DNA from: JBKHDT01 sp046541195
Lineage (GTDB): Bacteria > Pseudomonadota > Gammaproteobacteria > Halothiobacillales > Halothiobacillaceae
Length of the DNA stretch: 13,983 nucleotides
Reading direction: 5' to 3'
Assembly: GCA_046541195.1 (NCBI GenBank)
Contig: JBKHDT010000060.1
Span: 1 to 13,983 of the forward strand
Shown: one piece after another, positions 13,895 to 13,983 of the stretch
How positions within the stretch are numbered: the first letter of the stretch is position 1
Layout: each line of letters opens with the position of its first letter
Translations under genes and position numbers: made by a program
Notes under the pieces: model-generated
Seen by the model: the letters and a program-made list of their open reading frames with translations, nothing else
Database searches by the model: none
What the model was told of the DNA's origin: nothing

Positions 13895-13983
13895 GCTCTC
13901 ACACAGGCGGCAAGTGCATCAACCCACCCTCCCCCTCTGTCAGCATACAAGTCCGCTGGAGTTGAAGCAGTAAACTTAACCCT

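Noticed and set aside
1..13983. tRNA, rRNA, CRISPR, insertion sequences, prophage or known defence systems
   Set aside because: I read both strands and found no cloverleaf with a CCA-proximal T-loop, no spaced repeats, and no transposase, integrase, nuclease or toxin-like protein.

Overview
The window looks like chromosomal DNA of a high-G+C gammaproteobacterium. The housekeeping proteins are of proteobacterial type: an 89-residue S20, a 213-residue orotate phosphoribosyltransferase, and a 571-residue bacterial prolyl-tRNA synthetase with an inserted editing domain. A DUF4124 protein and a Fur-like box also fit this group. I cannot name a genus. There is no phage, plasmid, CRISPR or insertion-sequence gene.

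Layout: 1-206 holds REP-like palindromes. rpsT (+) has a clear promoter and terminator and faces pyrE (-). The gap 1492-1999 is gene-free and ends in a promoter with a Fur-like box, followed by a probable stand-alone RNA gene (about 2000-2345, +) that ends in a strong intrinsic terminator. Next come three genes on the minus strand, read in the order periplasmic adaptor, RND pump (ATGA overlap), LysR regulator (own promoter). A 772-base gene-free stretch (7756-8527) contains two copies of a composite palindromic repeat and an orphan promoter/operator. Then follow a secreted DUF4124 protein (+), another repeat copy, and proS (+). A perfect 17-bp two-way terminator separates proS from a choice-of-anchor I lipoprotein (-), which lies downstream of an EamA/DMT transporter (-).

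How the genes relate: rpsT and proS serve translation and pyrE serves pyrimidine synthesis. The adaptor and pump form a two-component export system without its own outer-membrane channel. The LysR gene downstream may regulate the pump or itself through an inverted repeat in its upstream gap. The lipoprotein may be phosphate-regulated, but that evidence is weak.

The least ordinary items are the probable non-coding RNA (10 GGA triplets, two of them in apical hairpin loops), a five-copy modular hairpin repeat confined to intergenic gaps, and an operator-like palindrome over a promoter that now leads into repeats. None is proven to be a new system; each can be tested by homology search, RNA mapping or binding assay.
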